This document shows, one piece after another, positions 37,323 to 48,818 of a stretch of DNA of 64,000 nt (positions are counted from its first letter, which is position 1; every line of letters starts with the position of its first letter). This DNA is from Acipenser ruthenus (lineage: Eukaryota > Chordata > Actinopteri > Acipenseriformes > Acipenseridae): assembly GCF_902713425.1 (NCBI RefSeq), contig NC_081198.1, positions 21,931,188-21,995,187 of the forward strand. The letters run 5' to 3'. Position numbers and translations under genes: made by a program. The notes beneath the pieces were generated by a model. That model did no database searches. It was not told the DNA's origin and saw only the letters and a program-made list of their open reading frames with translations.

Positions 37323-40300
37323 TCACGCAGGCCCATAGAGCACAGTCTCAGCGGTCATCTTGGCCGTGTCAGCAAACCTGTTTAGGAAGACAGAGACAGA
37401 GAGCCAGACACTGCCAGCCACATCACACTCCCAGAAGATATGGGCTGGTGTTTCTCTCTTGCGGCACTTTGCATAGGGGCATGTTTCTACTTGGGCTAGT
37501 CCCCTCCTGAACATGAACGCTCGAGTGGGGAGTGCACTGTGGACGGTGTTCCATGCTATATCCTTCTGGACATTACTGAGGCAGCTGTGAGACACATTCT
37601 CCCAGATTTTTTGGCTTTGGGTGAGGGAGAAAGTAGCTACTTTTTCAATTTCCTGGGAACCGGCAAGATATTTAGTTACAGCCTTGTATTCCCAGGAGGC
37701 CAATTTTGCTTTATCTAAGCCCAATTTATATATAGTGTCCCTTAAGGTTCTATAATACAATGGGGGGTCCCAGGAGTACGGCACGGTGTTATCAATAGTG
37801 CAGAGGCCCAAGGCCCTGAGACAGGTGGCAAAATAGAAACGATTCATGTAACATACCTTCCTGTCCAGGGCCTGGATGTTCTTGATAGTTTGCGTGAGCC
37901 CCTGCACTCGGGTGAGCTGCACAACGTCCGGGACCCCCTTACCTCCCTTCTTGTCGGCTTTACTCAGGGTGGCTCGCTTTACCCTCTCCATCTTGCTGCC
38001 CCAGATAAAGCGGTGGATAATGCGGTCCACCACTTTTTTGGTGGTCCTGTCTGGGGGAAAGATTTTTCCTACATAAGAGAGGATGGGGAACAGTATAGAC
38101 TTGGTTATTAATACTCTACCCGTCATTGTTAAGGATCTTGTGCTCCATCCGCCAATCTTTTTACGGACCTGGTTAATGGCCGCCGTCCAGCTCTGGGCCC
38201 CCGAGCTATTGTTCTCGAAAATGAGGCCCAGAATCTTGATTTTGTCCTTTTTGACAGGGTACATGTCCGACAGTTCCCTATCTACCTGCCAATTTTTAGA
38301 CACGTAGACTTCGCTCTTGGACTTATTAATCACTGCCCCGGTCGCCGTGCAGTACTTCTCAAGGATATTACTAATCCGAGGTACCGACGATGTGTTGGTG
38401 CAAATGAGTGACACATCGTCCATATATGCTGTTGTTTTGACCTGGACCCCGTTGGATCCAGGCAGCTGGAAACCAGTTATATTGGTATCCCTACGAATTG
38501 CCTGCAGGAGGGGTTCAATGCACACGACATATAGCAGTGGGGATAGTGGGCAACCCTGTCTGACCCCTGACTGGATAGATATTTTACCAGTCAGGTGCCT
38601 GTTCACCAAGACTCGGGTACTAATGTTTGTATATATGGTTTTAACCCACTCCCTAAGTCCAGGAGCGAATTTCATCTGGTCCATCACTTTGTACATATAT
38701 TCATGGCTTACCCTATCGAACGCCTTCTCCTGGTCAAGGTTGAACAGGCAGAGGGGATGGTTCCGTTCTCTAGAATAAGCCAGAATGTCCCTTGTTAACA
38801 TTAAAATATCCGTGATGGACCTCCCTGGGACGCCACAAGCCTGGTCGGGGCCAATGACCAAAGGGAGGTGTACTTGTAGCCGGAGCATCAGAGCTTTGGC
38901 TAGTATCTTGTAATCCACGCAAAGGAGGCTGATTGGGCGCCAATTCCGTAGATCTTTAACTTCCCCTTTCTTATGAAGGAGAGTAATTACACTCTCCCGC
39001 ATAGAAGGGCCCAACCGCTTCTCCCTGTAGACCGCTCTGTAGACCTCCGCTAAATGGACTTTTAGCATGTCCCAAAAAAGATGGTAATACTCACCCGGGA
39101 TGCCATCTGGACCTGGCGTCTTACCAGTGTTCATGGTCTTAACCGCCTGGATGAGCTCCTCCAGCGTGAGTTCTGGGTCCTTCTCCTCCTCCTCCTCGTC
39201 CCGCACTGAGTCAGGCTCCAACTGGCTCAGGAACCACTCTATCAGGGTGTCATCTGTAGCTTTGATGTTATATAGGTCCCTATAGAAGTTCTCTACCACT
39301 TTTTTCACTCCCTCACTATCCTCTACTATCCTCCCCCTGCTGTCGAGCATGGAGGACATCAAGTGCCGCTTCTCCCTCGTTTTCTGGAAGAAGAAGCGAG
39401 TACACTTTTCGTCTTCCTCCATTTTTTGCACTTTTGCATTGTGCATGACCTTTCGTTGTTCCTCCCTACAAAGCACTGAAAGATCTAGCTTGGTCTGGGC
39501 TATCTCGTCGCTTACAGGGAACCCCCGAAGCTGAAGCAGGCTCAGATGCTGGAGGGCAGCATTCAGGTGTTTATATTTGGCCCTCCTTTCTTTTGCTTTC
39601 CTCTTGCCTGCTGCTATGAAATAACCCTTAGTTCTGATTTTGACCATCTCCCACCACTCTATAGGGGAGTTGAATAGGTCACGCAAAGTGGTCCACTCAA
39701 CAAGCCTGCTCTTATAGGCTGCAGCTATGGAGGGGTCATCGAGTAAGGAGGTGTTTAATTTCCAAACCCCTGACCCCATCTGGGAGGTCTGAGGGACCTG
39801 CAATGTTACCTGCAGGAGCCTATGGTCAGAGAAGAAGACGGCCTGGGTGTCTACTGCCGTCTTCGTAAGGGAGCTGGTATGCAGGACGAGATCTATACGG
39901 GAGAAGGAGGTCCCAGATGAGCTCACCCAGGTAAAGGGAGGCACCAGGTCCTTACCTGCATCACACAGGGAGAAATCAGATATTACAGAGGACAAAACTC
40001 TACTAGAGCGGTCGTTGCGTGGCCTGCTCCGGTCTACGTCCCTCAGAGCACAATTGAAGTCACCTGACACGATGACGGGTACGTTCCACAGCAGGAGTGG
40101 ACGCAGCTGTGGAAAAAATTGAACTCTTTCGTTTTGGTTAGTGGGTGCGTAGACATTGACCAGTCTGAGGGGAGTGTTGTTGTATGTCACATCCACGCTC
40201 AGAATTCTACCAGGTTCTACCTCCCTGCTGCTGCGGGAGGTAATAAATGGGTTTTTAAACAGGATACCTACTCCGTCGGCTCTGGCTATGTTGGAGCCCG

Positions 40301-40526
40301 ACCAGAAGGAGTCCCCCAGGGTCCAACTCTCCTTCAGGTCCCTATAATCAGGGCTCGACGAAATACCACACTCCTGCAGAAAGATGAGATCTGCTTTCAA
40401 GTTAGCTAGATAGTTTAGTACATCAAATCTTTTTTGTGTCTCCCTGATGCTCCTGACATTAACAGACACACATATCAGGGCCATCAGGGTAGCTAACAAG
40501 AAAAGGAGTCGCTGCGTCCACCCCAT
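37323..40526 (-). CDS. D3 ORF2, prematurely stopped
   Basis: 1067 of 1147 residues. Endonuclease, RT (YMDD) and the C-terminal knuckle remain. GGA after TVLYGPA has become TGA, removing the last 80 residues, including the conserved QILWEGRNVC region. Activity is doubtful. Confidence 0.9.
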   Translation of the reverse strand: MGWTQRLLFLLATLMALICVSVNVRSIRETQKRFDVLNYLANLKADLIFLQECGISSSPDYRDLKESWTLGDSFWSGSNIARADGVGILFKNPFITSRSSREVEPGRILSVDVTYNNTPLRLVNVYAPTNQNERVQFFPQLRPLLLWNVPVIVSGDFNCALRDVDRSRPRNDRSSRVLSSVISDFSLCDAGKDLVPPFTWVSSSGTSFSRIDLVLHTSSLTKTAVDTQAVFFSDHRLLQVTLQVPQTSQMGSGVWKLNTSLLDDPSIAAAYKSRLVEWTTLRDLFNSPIEWWEMVKIRTKGYFIAAGKRKAKERRAKYKHLNAALQHLSLLQLRGFPVSDEIAQTKLDLSVLCREEQRKVMHNAKVQKMEEDEKCTRFFFQKTREKRHLMSSMLDSRGRIVEDSEGVKKVVENFYRDLYNIKATDDTLIEWFLSQLEPDSVRDEEEEEKDPELTLEELIQAVKTMNTGKTPGPDGIPGEYYHLFWDMLKVHLAEVYRAVYREKRLGPSMRESVITLLHKKGEVKDLRNWRPISLLCVDYKILAKALMLRLQVHLPLVIGPDQACGVPGRSITDILMLTRDILAYSRERNHPLCLFNLDQEKAFDRVSHEYMYKVMDQMKFAPGLREWVKTIYTNISTRVLVNRHLTGKISIQSGVRQGCPLSPLLYVVCIEPLLQAIRRDTNITGFQLPGSNGVQVKTTAYMDDVSLICTNTSSVPRISNILEKYCTATGAVINKSKSEVYVSKNWQVDRELSDMYPVKKDKIKILGLIFENNSSGAQSWTAAINQVRKKIGGWSTRSLTMTGRVLITKSILFPILSYVGKIFPPDRTTKKVVDRIIHRFIWGSKMERVKRATLSKADKKGGKGVPDVVQLTRVQGLTQTIKNIQALDRKVCYMNRFYFATCLRALGLCTIDNTVPYSWDPPLYYRTLRDTIYKLGLDKAKLASWEYKAVTKYLAGSQEIEKVATFSLTQSQKIWENVSHSCLSNVQKDIAWNTVHSALPTRAFMFRRGLAQVETCPYAKCRKRETPAHIFWECDVAGSVWLSVSVFLNRFADTAKMTAETVLYGPA

Positions 40527-40532
40527 AGCGAC

Positions 40533-41588
40533 TATGATTGGGAGGTCGGGACACTCTTCCTACTCTTAGCTCTACGCTTGCTTCGAGGGGGCTTGGGCTT
40601 ATTTGCAACTCCCATCACCCCTGAGAAGGTACTCACTGCTGCCTCGTCCAAGAAGGCACCGTCTTTATATGCACAGTACGTGGAGTTGTTGGGGCTATTC
40701 AACTCCCCACAAGGTAAGTCTGGTGGAACTTGCTCAGGGCCCCTCGGAACGTGTGGGTCAGCTTTGTCCTGGGGGGGGGGTTATGACAGACAGCATTCTT
40801 TGGCTGTTACCGTCTGTTGAATTGGAGCTGTTAGCAGACTTCTGGCTTACCGCGTCCAGGGGTATTCCCATGTCCTCCAGTGCTGTATCTAGGAGGACCT
40901 CTAGGGGGCCCCTGGTTTTGCCCATACAAGGGAGGGGGTCAAGGATGCTTTGAAGGGAGGCCCTTCGCTTGAAGAGGGTCATTGCTACCGAGGTACTGCT
41001 GGTCAGGGAAGGTGTTGACCCCGACCTCTCCCTCAGTGCATTAGTGAACACCTCTTCTGCGAGGTGTGCTAGGGTTTGTGCCAACGACTGGGAAGGCTGG
41101 CTGGGGATGCCCTGGCTGGCTGCTACCTGCCCACTAGACGGCAGTGTAGCCGTCCCACTCGCCTCCGTCTCTGCCTGCGAGGGCAAGACTGGGGACTTTG
41201 TGTGGACATTAGCTGGTTTTGGATCTATGGGGGCCACCTGCAACTTGCTGTCTTTGATCCTGATCTTCTTTCTTTTCCCCCCCTCGTCTCTACCCTTTCT
41301 TTTCCCCACCCTCTGCTGGTTCTTCACTCCCTTCCCCTCCTTCTCACTCTCACTTTCACTGTCGCTTTTGCTTTCCTCCCCCACGGACTCAATCATTATG
41401 GCGTCATAACGAGAGCCGAGGGGGAGTGCTGGCGCTGAGAGGGCCCTACTCAGGGGGGGGCCGCTGCTGGGTCCGGGCTCCCTCCCTGACTCGTGTTCTG
41501 CATCAGAGGAGCTACTGGAGGAGCTAGTGGAGTGGCTGTTGTACTCTCTCTCTGGGCTGGGGGAAGGGGTCCTCGTAAAACGGGACAT
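40533..41588 (-). pseudogene. D3 ORF1 second frame, frameshifted
   Basis: The frame opens at 41588 as in D0/D1, but a plus-strand G-run near 40772 has ten G instead of nine and the frame closes at 40758. The normal end would be near 40533. Confidence 0.8.
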
Positions 41589-42478
41589 GTCTCGGGGGCG
41601 GGGGGGTGAGGGGGTGCTGGTGATGATGGTGGTGCTGGAGTCTGGGTCTTGGATACTGTTGGTGGTGATGTGGACTGATCTTTGTTACTTGCTCCCTCTT
41701 CCTGCTCAGGCCTAGGCTTGTTCATGTTTGCCTTGCTGGCTCTGGCCATGTTGGCATAGGAAGAGGGGCAGTCCTTAAACAGGTGCCCCTTCTTTCCACA
41801 CAAATTGCACTGCCTCTCTTCTCTGCAGTGGCTGGTCTCGTGGGGGGCGCCGCAGTTCCTGCACTTGACTACAGTACACGCGGCCGTCAGGTGTCCTAAT
41901 TCCCCACATTTCCTGCAGAGTTTTGGCATCCCATTATAGAATACCAGCCCTCTGTTGGGCCCTAACACTATGGAGTTTGGAATGTGGCGGACGCCTCCAA
42001 TGCCCGATGGATCAACATTAAGGCGTACCAGCCACTTTCTGGCTCCTGTCCAAACCCCATCTTCATCTGTAATTTTCCTCCCTTCTGATGACACCCTCCC
42101 ATAGCGGTTAAGCCATGTTGTAATATCATAGTCGCTAACAGCCTCATTGAAAAATTGGACAGTAACAACTTTCATTTCTCTGTCTGTCAGTGCATCCACA
42201 CAAAATTCTTTGTATGGAGCGAGATATTTATTCTCCCCCCAAAAGGACCACATTTCTTGTAACTTTTGGGGGTTCCTAAAACTGACCTCAAACACTTCCT
42301 TAAGCCCTGGCAATTTCACCAAACAATTCAAGTCAGAAGGGGAAAAACCCATACCCCTCTGAAGAATGGTCCGGCTGAACTCCAGTCTCGTCAGTCCTGG
42401 TTCCGTTTCATCTTGCTTGTTTCTTGTGAAGCGCACCGCATTGTGCCTCCTGGTTTCCTGGGTTGGCCGGAACGCCAT
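41450..42478 (-). CDS. D3 ORF1, first frame (zinc-knuckle part)
   Basis: 342 codons, as D1, with three knuckles; same five-G split from the C-terminal half. Confidence 0.83.
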   Translation of the reverse strand: MAFRPTQETRRHNAVRFTRNKQDETEPGLTRLEFSRTILQRGMGFSPSDLNCLVKLPGLKEVFEVSFRNPQKLQEMWSFWGENKYLAPYKEFCVDALTDREMKVVTVQFFNEAVSDYDITTWLNRYGRVSSEGRKITDEDGVWTGARKWLVRLNVDPSGIGGVRHIPNSIVLGPNRGLVFYNGMPKLCRKCGELGHLTAACTVVKCRNCGAPHETSHCREERQCNLCGKKGHLFKDCPSSYANMARASKANMNKPRPEQEEGASNKDQSTSPPTVSKTQTPAPPSSPAPPHPPAPETCPVLRGPLPPAQRESTTATPLAPPVAPLMQNTSQGGSPDPAAAPP

Positions 42479-43215
42479 CCTTCAGCTGGCTCCTCCGATT
42501 GGGGTGGGAGAAGCCTCTGGACGTCCGGGTTGTCTCTCTCTACGGAAAAGAGACAACGTAAGCAGCAAATCTGGGCAGTTGAAGGAACTATTACTTTAGT
42601 CCCTGAGGAGATGGTCGCCTCGCAAGAGGGACCCCCTCCCCAGGTGAACGGTGTCCTTCCCTGGCGGAGTAGGGGGCGCTGCTTGGCACCGAGACCACGT
42701 AGGAAGAATCGTGGCTGTGACGCCTCCTCGGGGTCCGGGGCCGCCCTCTGCTCCTCCCAGATGGCGCCCTCTGCTGGGCGCCTGCTGCTCTCTCGGTCTG
42801 GATCTCGATTACAATCAAGGGCTGGGGATGAGGTCGTCTAGGTCATCAAAGGGTCCTCAAAGGTCGTCTGGATGGTAGGTCCTCCTTCTCTCTAACTCCA
42901 GGAACGTCTGGAAAAGCCGGAACCGCCTGAAAAAGAAAAAAACGGGAACCGCCTGAAAAAGAAAAAACTGCTCTCAACAGTCAACAAAATCTTGAAAGAC
43001 CCTCGGCCTGGATTGGGCAAGCCAAAACCAGACTGAGCATTAGTCTTCCAAAAAGTTGCCGAGCTGAAGAAAGCCAGTCAAAAATAAAAAAAATTCTGTT
43101 CCTCCTCACCCGAACAAACCTCTCACAGACCCTCGGAGGGAGCGGGCAATGCCACTACCCTCTAAGCCTTAGTCTTAGAAAGATTTATTCGAACTGTAGA
43201 GAAGCCAGAGTATAT
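42479..43215 (-). promoter_or_regulatory. D3 5' UTR
   Basis: Same length and content as in D0 and D1, with the monomer pair at about 42982-43207. Confidence 0.6.
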
Positions 43216-43534
43216 GGCTGGCTAAGAAGGACCTGGCATAGGGACATGTTCCACCACACTTGTCTGGTTAGCTGCATGCTCCCAGGAAACAACCTGCTGC
43301 TGTCTACATCATCACCACATGTGAATAAAAGAAAGAAAGACAGCAAGAAAGAAAGAGAGAAAGAAAGAGAGAAAGAGAGAAAGAAAGAGAGAAAGAAAGA
43401 AAGAGAGAAAGATAAAAAAAGAAGTAAAACGGCGGGAAAACTTGCATCAACACTGGCACTCTCCCTCCAGCAGGGGTAGACAAAATGCTCACAGGAGAGA
43501 TCCAGATCTGACTTTGACCAACGTTAGAGAAAGG
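43216..43534 (-). repeat. Partial U2 spacer after D3
   Basis: Third occurrence of the D 5' junction to spacer ggctggctaagaaggacc; then the GAAA tract and U2 3' flank. Confidence 0.85.
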
Positions 43535-43668
43535 TGTGCACCGTTCCCGGAGGTACTGCAATACCGGGCCGATGCGTGGAGTGGACGGAGCAAGCCCCTG
43601 TTCCATCTCCCGATTCCAAAAATCAATTTAATATATGGTCCCCTGATAGGGGACGTATCAGATATTAA
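43535..43668 (-). pseudogene. RNU2: U2 3' fragment (nt 54-187) at D4
   Basis: Same breakpoint as D2 and D5. Confidence 0.95.
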
Positions 43669-44315
43669 TACTCTTTTATTGAGATTTTACATTTTTTACA
43701 TTTACACCCATTCGTTTTTTTCATTCATTTTACATTTCTTTTAAAGATGACATTCATGCATACAGACATACATTTTGTTTTAAAAGCATTTAAAATACAT
43801 TTAAAAACACCAAGACAATTGTGCTTTGTACATGGTTAAAACAGACACAGATTAAAATCAACATGAAAAAAACCTGTGCTGTTTTAAAAGTGACTGGAAA
43901 AAAAGAACCATCTATAAAAAACCAGTGCTTGTGAGGGCCGGGGAGTGCTCTCTAAAAGGTTCAAAAGTGAACATAAAACTAGATCTAAAACAGGGACAGG
44001 GGAAAAGGGACAGTGTATAAAACAGTGAGTTAAAATTCTAAAATTTTAAAACACTTAAAATGTAACTTTTAATAGTTTACATTAAAAATCTTAAAGATAC
44101 ATAAAACAAAACAAAACAAAATCAAATAAAACATTCAACGTAAATCAAATAAAAGTCCATAAAACTGAAACAAAAGACTACATAAAACCAGGGCACCGTT
44201 GAAAAACGGTCATGCCAGCTAAAAAGGGCGGAATGCTGGCATGACAAAATAAATAAAAGGCTTAGCGGTGCCCCGTAGTCCCGCTCCTAGGAGCTAGCGG
44301 TTCCAGTTTTTTCCT
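43669..44315 (-). other. D4 3' UTR
   Basis: As D2; stem-loop block at 44191-44273. Confidence 0.75.
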
Positions 44316-47300
44316 TTATTCCATCTTCACGTCCTGAAGTCCGGCGATCATCCACTCCGCGCAGGCCTTGTCCTTCCCGAGGGTCCGGATGTCCAGAATT
44401 ACAAAGTCCTTGATAAGAGTTTGTGCCCTTCTGGTCGTGGTGATAGTGTCTAGCTCCTGCTTGTGATAGACACAGACGTTACGGCCTTCCCACAGGATCT
44501 GCTTGACAACATTGATGACACGCCAAACGCACTTAGCTGTGCTGGTAGTGATTCCTCCCGCAGGCCCATAGAGCACAGTCTCAGCGGTCATCTTGGCCGT
44601 GTCAGCAAACCTGTTTAGGAAGACAGAGACAGAGAGCCAGACACTGCCAGCCACATCACATTCCCAGAAGATATGGGCTGGTGTTTCTCTCTTGCGGCAC
44701 TTTGCATAGGGGCATGTTTCTACTTGGGCTAGTCCCCTCCTGAACATGAACGCTCGAGTGGGGAGTGCACTGTGGACGGTGTTCCATGCTATATCCTTCT
44801 GGACATTACTGAGGCAGCTGTGAGACACATTCTCCCAGATTTTTTGGCTTTGGGTGAGGGAGAAAGTAGCTACTTTTTCAATTTCCTGGGAACCGGCAAG
44901 ATATTTAGTTACAGCCTTGTATTCCCAGGAGGCCAATTTTGCTTTATCTAAGCCCAATTTATATATAGTGTCCCTTAAGGTTCTATAATACAATGGGGGG
45001 TCCCAGGAGTACGGCACGGTGTTATCAATAGTGCAGAGGCCCAAGGCCCTGAGACAGGTGGCAAAATAGAAACGATTCATGTAACATACCTTCCTGTCCA
45101 GGGCCTGGATGTTCTTGATAGTTTGCGTGAGCCCCTGCACTCGGGTGAGCTGCACAACGTCCGGGACCCCCTTACCTCCCTTCTTGTCGGCTTTACTCAG
45201 GGTGGCTCGTTTTACCCTCTCCATCTTGCTGCCCCAGATAAAGCGGTGGATAATGCGGTCCACCACTTTTTTGGTGGTCCTGTCTGGGGGAAAGATTTTT
45301 CCTACATAAGAGAGGATGGGGAACAGTATAGACTTGGTTATTAATACTCTACCCGTCATTGTTAAGGATCTTGTGCTCCATCCGCCAATCTTTTTACGGA
45401 CCTGGTTAATGGCCGCCGTCCAGCTCTGGGCCCCCGAGCTATTGTTCTCGAAAATGAGGCCCAGAATCTTGATTTTGTCCTTTTTGACAGGGTACATGTC
45501 CGACAGTTCCCTATCTACCTGCCAATTTTTAGACACGTAGACTTCGCTCTTGGACTTATTAATCACTGCCCTGGTCGCCGTGCAGTACTTCCCAAGGATA
45601 TTACTAATCCGAGGTACCGACGATGTGTTGGTGCAAATGAGTGACACATCGTCCATATATGCTGTTGTTTTGACCTGGACCCCGTTGGATCCAGGCAGCT
45701 GGAAACCAGTTATATTGGTATCCCTACTAATTGCCTGCAGGAGGGGTTCAATGCACACGACATATAGCAGTGGGGATAGTGGGCAACCCTGTCTGACCCC
45801 TGACTGGATAGATATTTTACCAGTCAGGTGCCTGTTCACCAAGACTCGGGTACTAATGTTTGTATAGATGGTTTTAACCCACCCCCTAAGTCCAGGAGCG
45901 AATTTCATCTGGTCCATCACTTTGTACATATATTCATGGCTTACCCTATCGAACGCCTTCTCCTGGTCAAGGTTGAACAGGCAGAGGGGATGGTTCCGTT
46001 CTCTAGAATAAGCCAGAATGTCCCTTGTTAACATTAAAATATCCGTGATGGACCTCCCTGGGACGCCACAAGCCTGGTCGGGGCCAATGACCAAAGGGAG
46101 GTGTACTTGTAGCCGGAGCATCAGAGCTTTGGCTAGTATCTTGTAATCCACGCAAAGGAGGCTGATTGGGCGCCAATTCCGTAGATCTTTAACTTCCCCT
46201 TTCTTATGAAGGAGAGTAATTACACTCTCCCGCATAGAAGGGCCCAACCGCTTCTCCCTGTAGACCGCTCTGTAGACCTCCGCTAAATGGACTTTTAGCG
46301 TGTCCCAAAAAAGATGGTAATACTCACCCGGGATGCCATCTGGACCTGGCGTCTTACCGGTGTTCATGGTCTTAACCGCCTGGGTGAGCTCCTCCAGCGT
46401 GAGTTCTGGGTCCTTCTCCTCCTCCTCGTCGTCCTGCACTGAGTCAGGCTCCAACTGGCTCAGGAGCCACTCTATCAGGGTGTCATCTGTAGCTTTGATG
46501 TTATACAGGTCCCTATAGAAGTTCTCTACCACTTTTTTCACTCCCTCACTATCCTCTACTATCCTCCCCCTGCTGTCGAGCATGGAGGACATCAAGTGCC
46601 GCTTCTCCCTCGTTTTCTGGAAGAAGAAGCGAGTACACTTTTCGTCTTCCTCCATTTTTTGCACTTTTGCATTGTGCATGACCTTTCGTTGTTCCTCCCT
46701 ACAAAGCACTGAAAGATCTAGCTTGGTCTGGGCTATCTCGTCGCTTACAGGGAACCCCCGAAGCTGAAGCAGGCTCAGACGCTGGAGGGCAGCATTCAGG
46801 TATTTATATTTGGCCCTCCTTTCTTTTGCTTTCCTCTTGCCTGCTGCTATGAAATAACCCTTAGCTCTGATTTTGACCATCTCCCACCACTCTATAGGGG
46901 AGTTGAATAGGTCACGCAAAGTGGTCCACTCAACAAGCCTGCTCTTATAGGCTGCAGCTATGGAGGGGTCATCGAGTAAGGAGGTGTTTAATTTCCAGAC
47001 CCCTGACCCCATCTGGGAGGTCTGAGGGACCTGCAATGTTACCTGCAGGAGCCTATGGTCAGAGAAGAAGACGGCCTGGGTGTCTACTGCCGTCTTCGTA
47101 AGGGAGCTGGTATGCAGGACGAGATCTATACGGGAGAAGGAGGTCCCAGATGAGCTCACCCAGGTAAAGGGAGGCACCAGGTCCTTACCTGCATCACACA
47201 GGGAGAAATCAGATATTATGGAGGACAAAACTCTACTAGAGCGGTCGTTGCGTGGCCTGCTCCGGTCTACGTCCCTCAGAGCACAATTGAAGTCACCTGA

Positions 47301-47759
47301 CACGATGACGGGTACGTTCCCCAGCAGGAGTGGACGCAGCTGTGGAAAAAATTGAACTCTTTCGTTTTGGTTAGTGGGTGCGTAGACATTGACCAGTCTG
47401 AGGGGAGTGTTGTTGTATGTCACATCCACGCTCAGAATTCTACCAGGTTCTACCTCCCTGCTGCTGCGGGAGGTAATAAATGGGTTTTTAAACAGGATAC
47501 CTACTCCGTCGGCTCTGGCTATGTTGGAGCCCGACCAGAAGGAGTCCCCCAGGGTCCAACTCTCCTTCAGGTCCCTATAATCAGGGCTCGACGAAATACC
47601 ACACTCCTGCAGAAAGATGAGATCTGCTTTCAAGTTAGCTAGATAGTTTAGTACATCAAATCTTTTTTGTGTCTCCCTGATGCTCCTGACATTAACAGAC
47701 ACACATATCAGGGCCATCAGGGTAGCTAACAAGAAAAGGAGTCGCTGCGTCCACCCCAT
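44316..47759 (-). CDS. D4 ORF2: APE endonuclease-reverse transcriptase
   Basis: 1147 residues, open, all catalytic motifs present. A few private substitutions (for example CTATRAVINK for CTATGAVINK soon after YMDD) whose effect is unknown. Promoter-less copy apart from upstream U2. Confidence 0.92.
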   Translation of the reverse strand: MGWTQRLLFLLATLMALICVSVNVRSIRETQKRFDVLNYLANLKADLIFLQECGISSSPDYRDLKESWTLGDSFWSGSNIARADGVGILFKNPFITSRSSREVEPGRILSVDVTYNNTPLRLVNVYAPTNQNERVQFFPQLRPLLLGNVPVIVSGDFNCALRDVDRSRPRNDRSSRVLSSIISDFSLCDAGKDLVPPFTWVSSSGTSFSRIDLVLHTSSLTKTAVDTQAVFFSDHRLLQVTLQVPQTSQMGSGVWKLNTSLLDDPSIAAAYKSRLVEWTTLRDLFNSPIEWWEMVKIRAKGYFIAAGKRKAKERRAKYKYLNAALQRLSLLQLRGFPVSDEIAQTKLDLSVLCREEQRKVMHNAKVQKMEEDEKCTRFFFQKTREKRHLMSSMLDSRGRIVEDSEGVKKVVENFYRDLYNIKATDDTLIEWLLSQLEPDSVQDDEEEEKDPELTLEELTQAVKTMNTGKTPGPDGIPGEYYHLFWDTLKVHLAEVYRAVYREKRLGPSMRESVITLLHKKGEVKDLRNWRPISLLCVDYKILAKALMLRLQVHLPLVIGPDQACGVPGRSITDILMLTRDILAYSRERNHPLCLFNLDQEKAFDRVSHEYMYKVMDQMKFAPGLRGWVKTIYTNISTRVLVNRHLTGKISIQSGVRQGCPLSPLLYVVCIEPLLQAISRDTNITGFQLPGSNGVQVKTTAYMDDVSLICTNTSSVPRISNILGKYCTATRAVINKSKSEVYVSKNWQVDRELSDMYPVKKDKIKILGLIFENNSSGAQSWTAAINQVRKKIGGWSTRSLTMTGRVLITKSILFPILSYVGKIFPPDRTTKKVVDRIIHRFIWGSKMERVKRATLSKADKKGGKGVPDVVQLTRVQGLTQTIKNIQALDRKVCYMNRFYFATCLRALGLCTIDNTVPYSWDPPLYYRTLRDTIYKLGLDKAKLASWEYKAVTKYLAGSQEIEKVATFSLTQSQKIWENVSHSCLSNVQKDIAWNTVHSALPTRAFMFRRGLAQVETCPYAKCRKRETPAHIFWECDVAGSVWLSVSVFLNRFADTAKMTAETVLYGPAGGITTSTAKCVWRVINVVKQILWEGRNVCVYHKQELDTITTTRRAQTLIKDFVILDIRTLGKDKACAEWMIAGLQDVKME

Positions 47760-47764
47760 AGCGA

Positions 47765-48758
47765 CTATGATTGGGAGGTCGGGACACTCTTCCTACTCTT
47801 AGCTCTACGCTTGCTTCGAGGGGGCTTGGGCTTATTTGCAACTCCCATCACCCCTGAGAAGGTACTCACTGCTGCCTCGTCCAAGAAGGCACCGTCTTTA
47901 TATGCACAGTACGTGGAGTTGTTGGGGCTATTCAACTCCCCACAAGGTAAGTCTGGTGGAACTTGCTCAGGGCCCCTCGGAACGTGTGGGTCAGCTTTGT
48001 CCTGGGGGGGGTTATGACAGACAGCATTCTTTGGCTGTTACCGTCTGTTGAGTTGGAGCTGTTAGCAGACTTCTGGCTTACCGCGTCCAGGGGTATTCCC
48101 ATGTCCTCCAGTGCTGTATCTAGGAGGACCTCTAGGGGGCCCCTGGTTTTGCCCATACAAGGGAGGGGGTCAAGGATGCTTTGAAGGGAGGCCCTTCGCT
48201 TGAAGAGGGTCATTGCTACCGAGGTACTGCTGGTCAGGGAAGGTGTTGACCCCGACCTCTCCCTCGGTGCATTAGTGAACACCTCTTCTGCGAGGTGTGC
48301 TAGGGTTTGTGCCAACGACTGGGAAGGCTGGCTGGGGATGCCCTGGCTGGCTGCTACCTGCCCACTAGGCGGCAGTGTAGCCGTCCCACTCGCCTCCGTC
48401 TCTGCCTGCGAGGGCAAGACTGGGGACTTTGTGTGGACATTAGCTGGTTTTGGATTTATGGGGGCCACCTGCAACTTGCTGTCTTTGATCCTGATCTTCT
48501 TTCTTTTCCCCCCCTCGTCTCTACCCTTTCTTTTCCCCACCCTCTGCTGGTTCTTCACTCCCTTCCCCTCCTTCTCACTCTCACTTTCACTGTCGCTTTT
48601 GCTTTCCTCCCCCACGGACTCAATCCTTATGGCGTCATAACGAGAGCCGAGGGGGAGTGCTGGCGCTGAGAGGGCCCTACTCAGGGGGGGGCCGCTGCTG
48701 GGTCCGGGCTCCCTCCCTGCCTCGTGTTCTGCATCAGAGGAGCTACTGGAGGAGCTAG
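47765..48758 (-). pseudogene. D4 ORF1 fragment, truncated and frameshifted
   Basis: Only the Ser/Pro-rich C-terminal half remains. A plus-strand G-run near 48005 has eight G rather than nine and shifts the frame to a stop at 47932. Confidence 0.82.
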
Positions 48759-48818
48759 ATATTAAACTGATAAGAACAGATACTACACTTGATCTTAGCC
48801 AAAAGGCCGAGAAGCGAT
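48757..48818 (-). pseudogene. RNU2: U2 5' fragment (nt 1-62) at D4
   Basis: Normal U2 sequence without the A/B/C leader substitutions. Confidence 0.93.

Larger units (their letters stand above)
36448..43215 (-). mobile_element. Element D3: near full-length D-family LINE
   Basis: 6.77 kb. The 5' junction is identical to D0 and D1. The 3' end joins the GAAA microsatellite at shared GAGA and lacks the last dozen bases (AATAAAAGAGTA), so the junction is probably a secondary recombination. One U2 gene is missing between the flanks. ORF1 and ORF2 are both damaged. Confidence 0.9.
43669..48758 (-). mobile_element. Element D4: 5'-truncated D-family LINE in U2
   Basis: 5.1 kb, with target duplication agatattaa (U2 nt 54-62) at 43660-43668 and 48757-48765. 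Intact ORF2, partial ORF1. D2/D4/D5 subgroup. Confidence 0.92.
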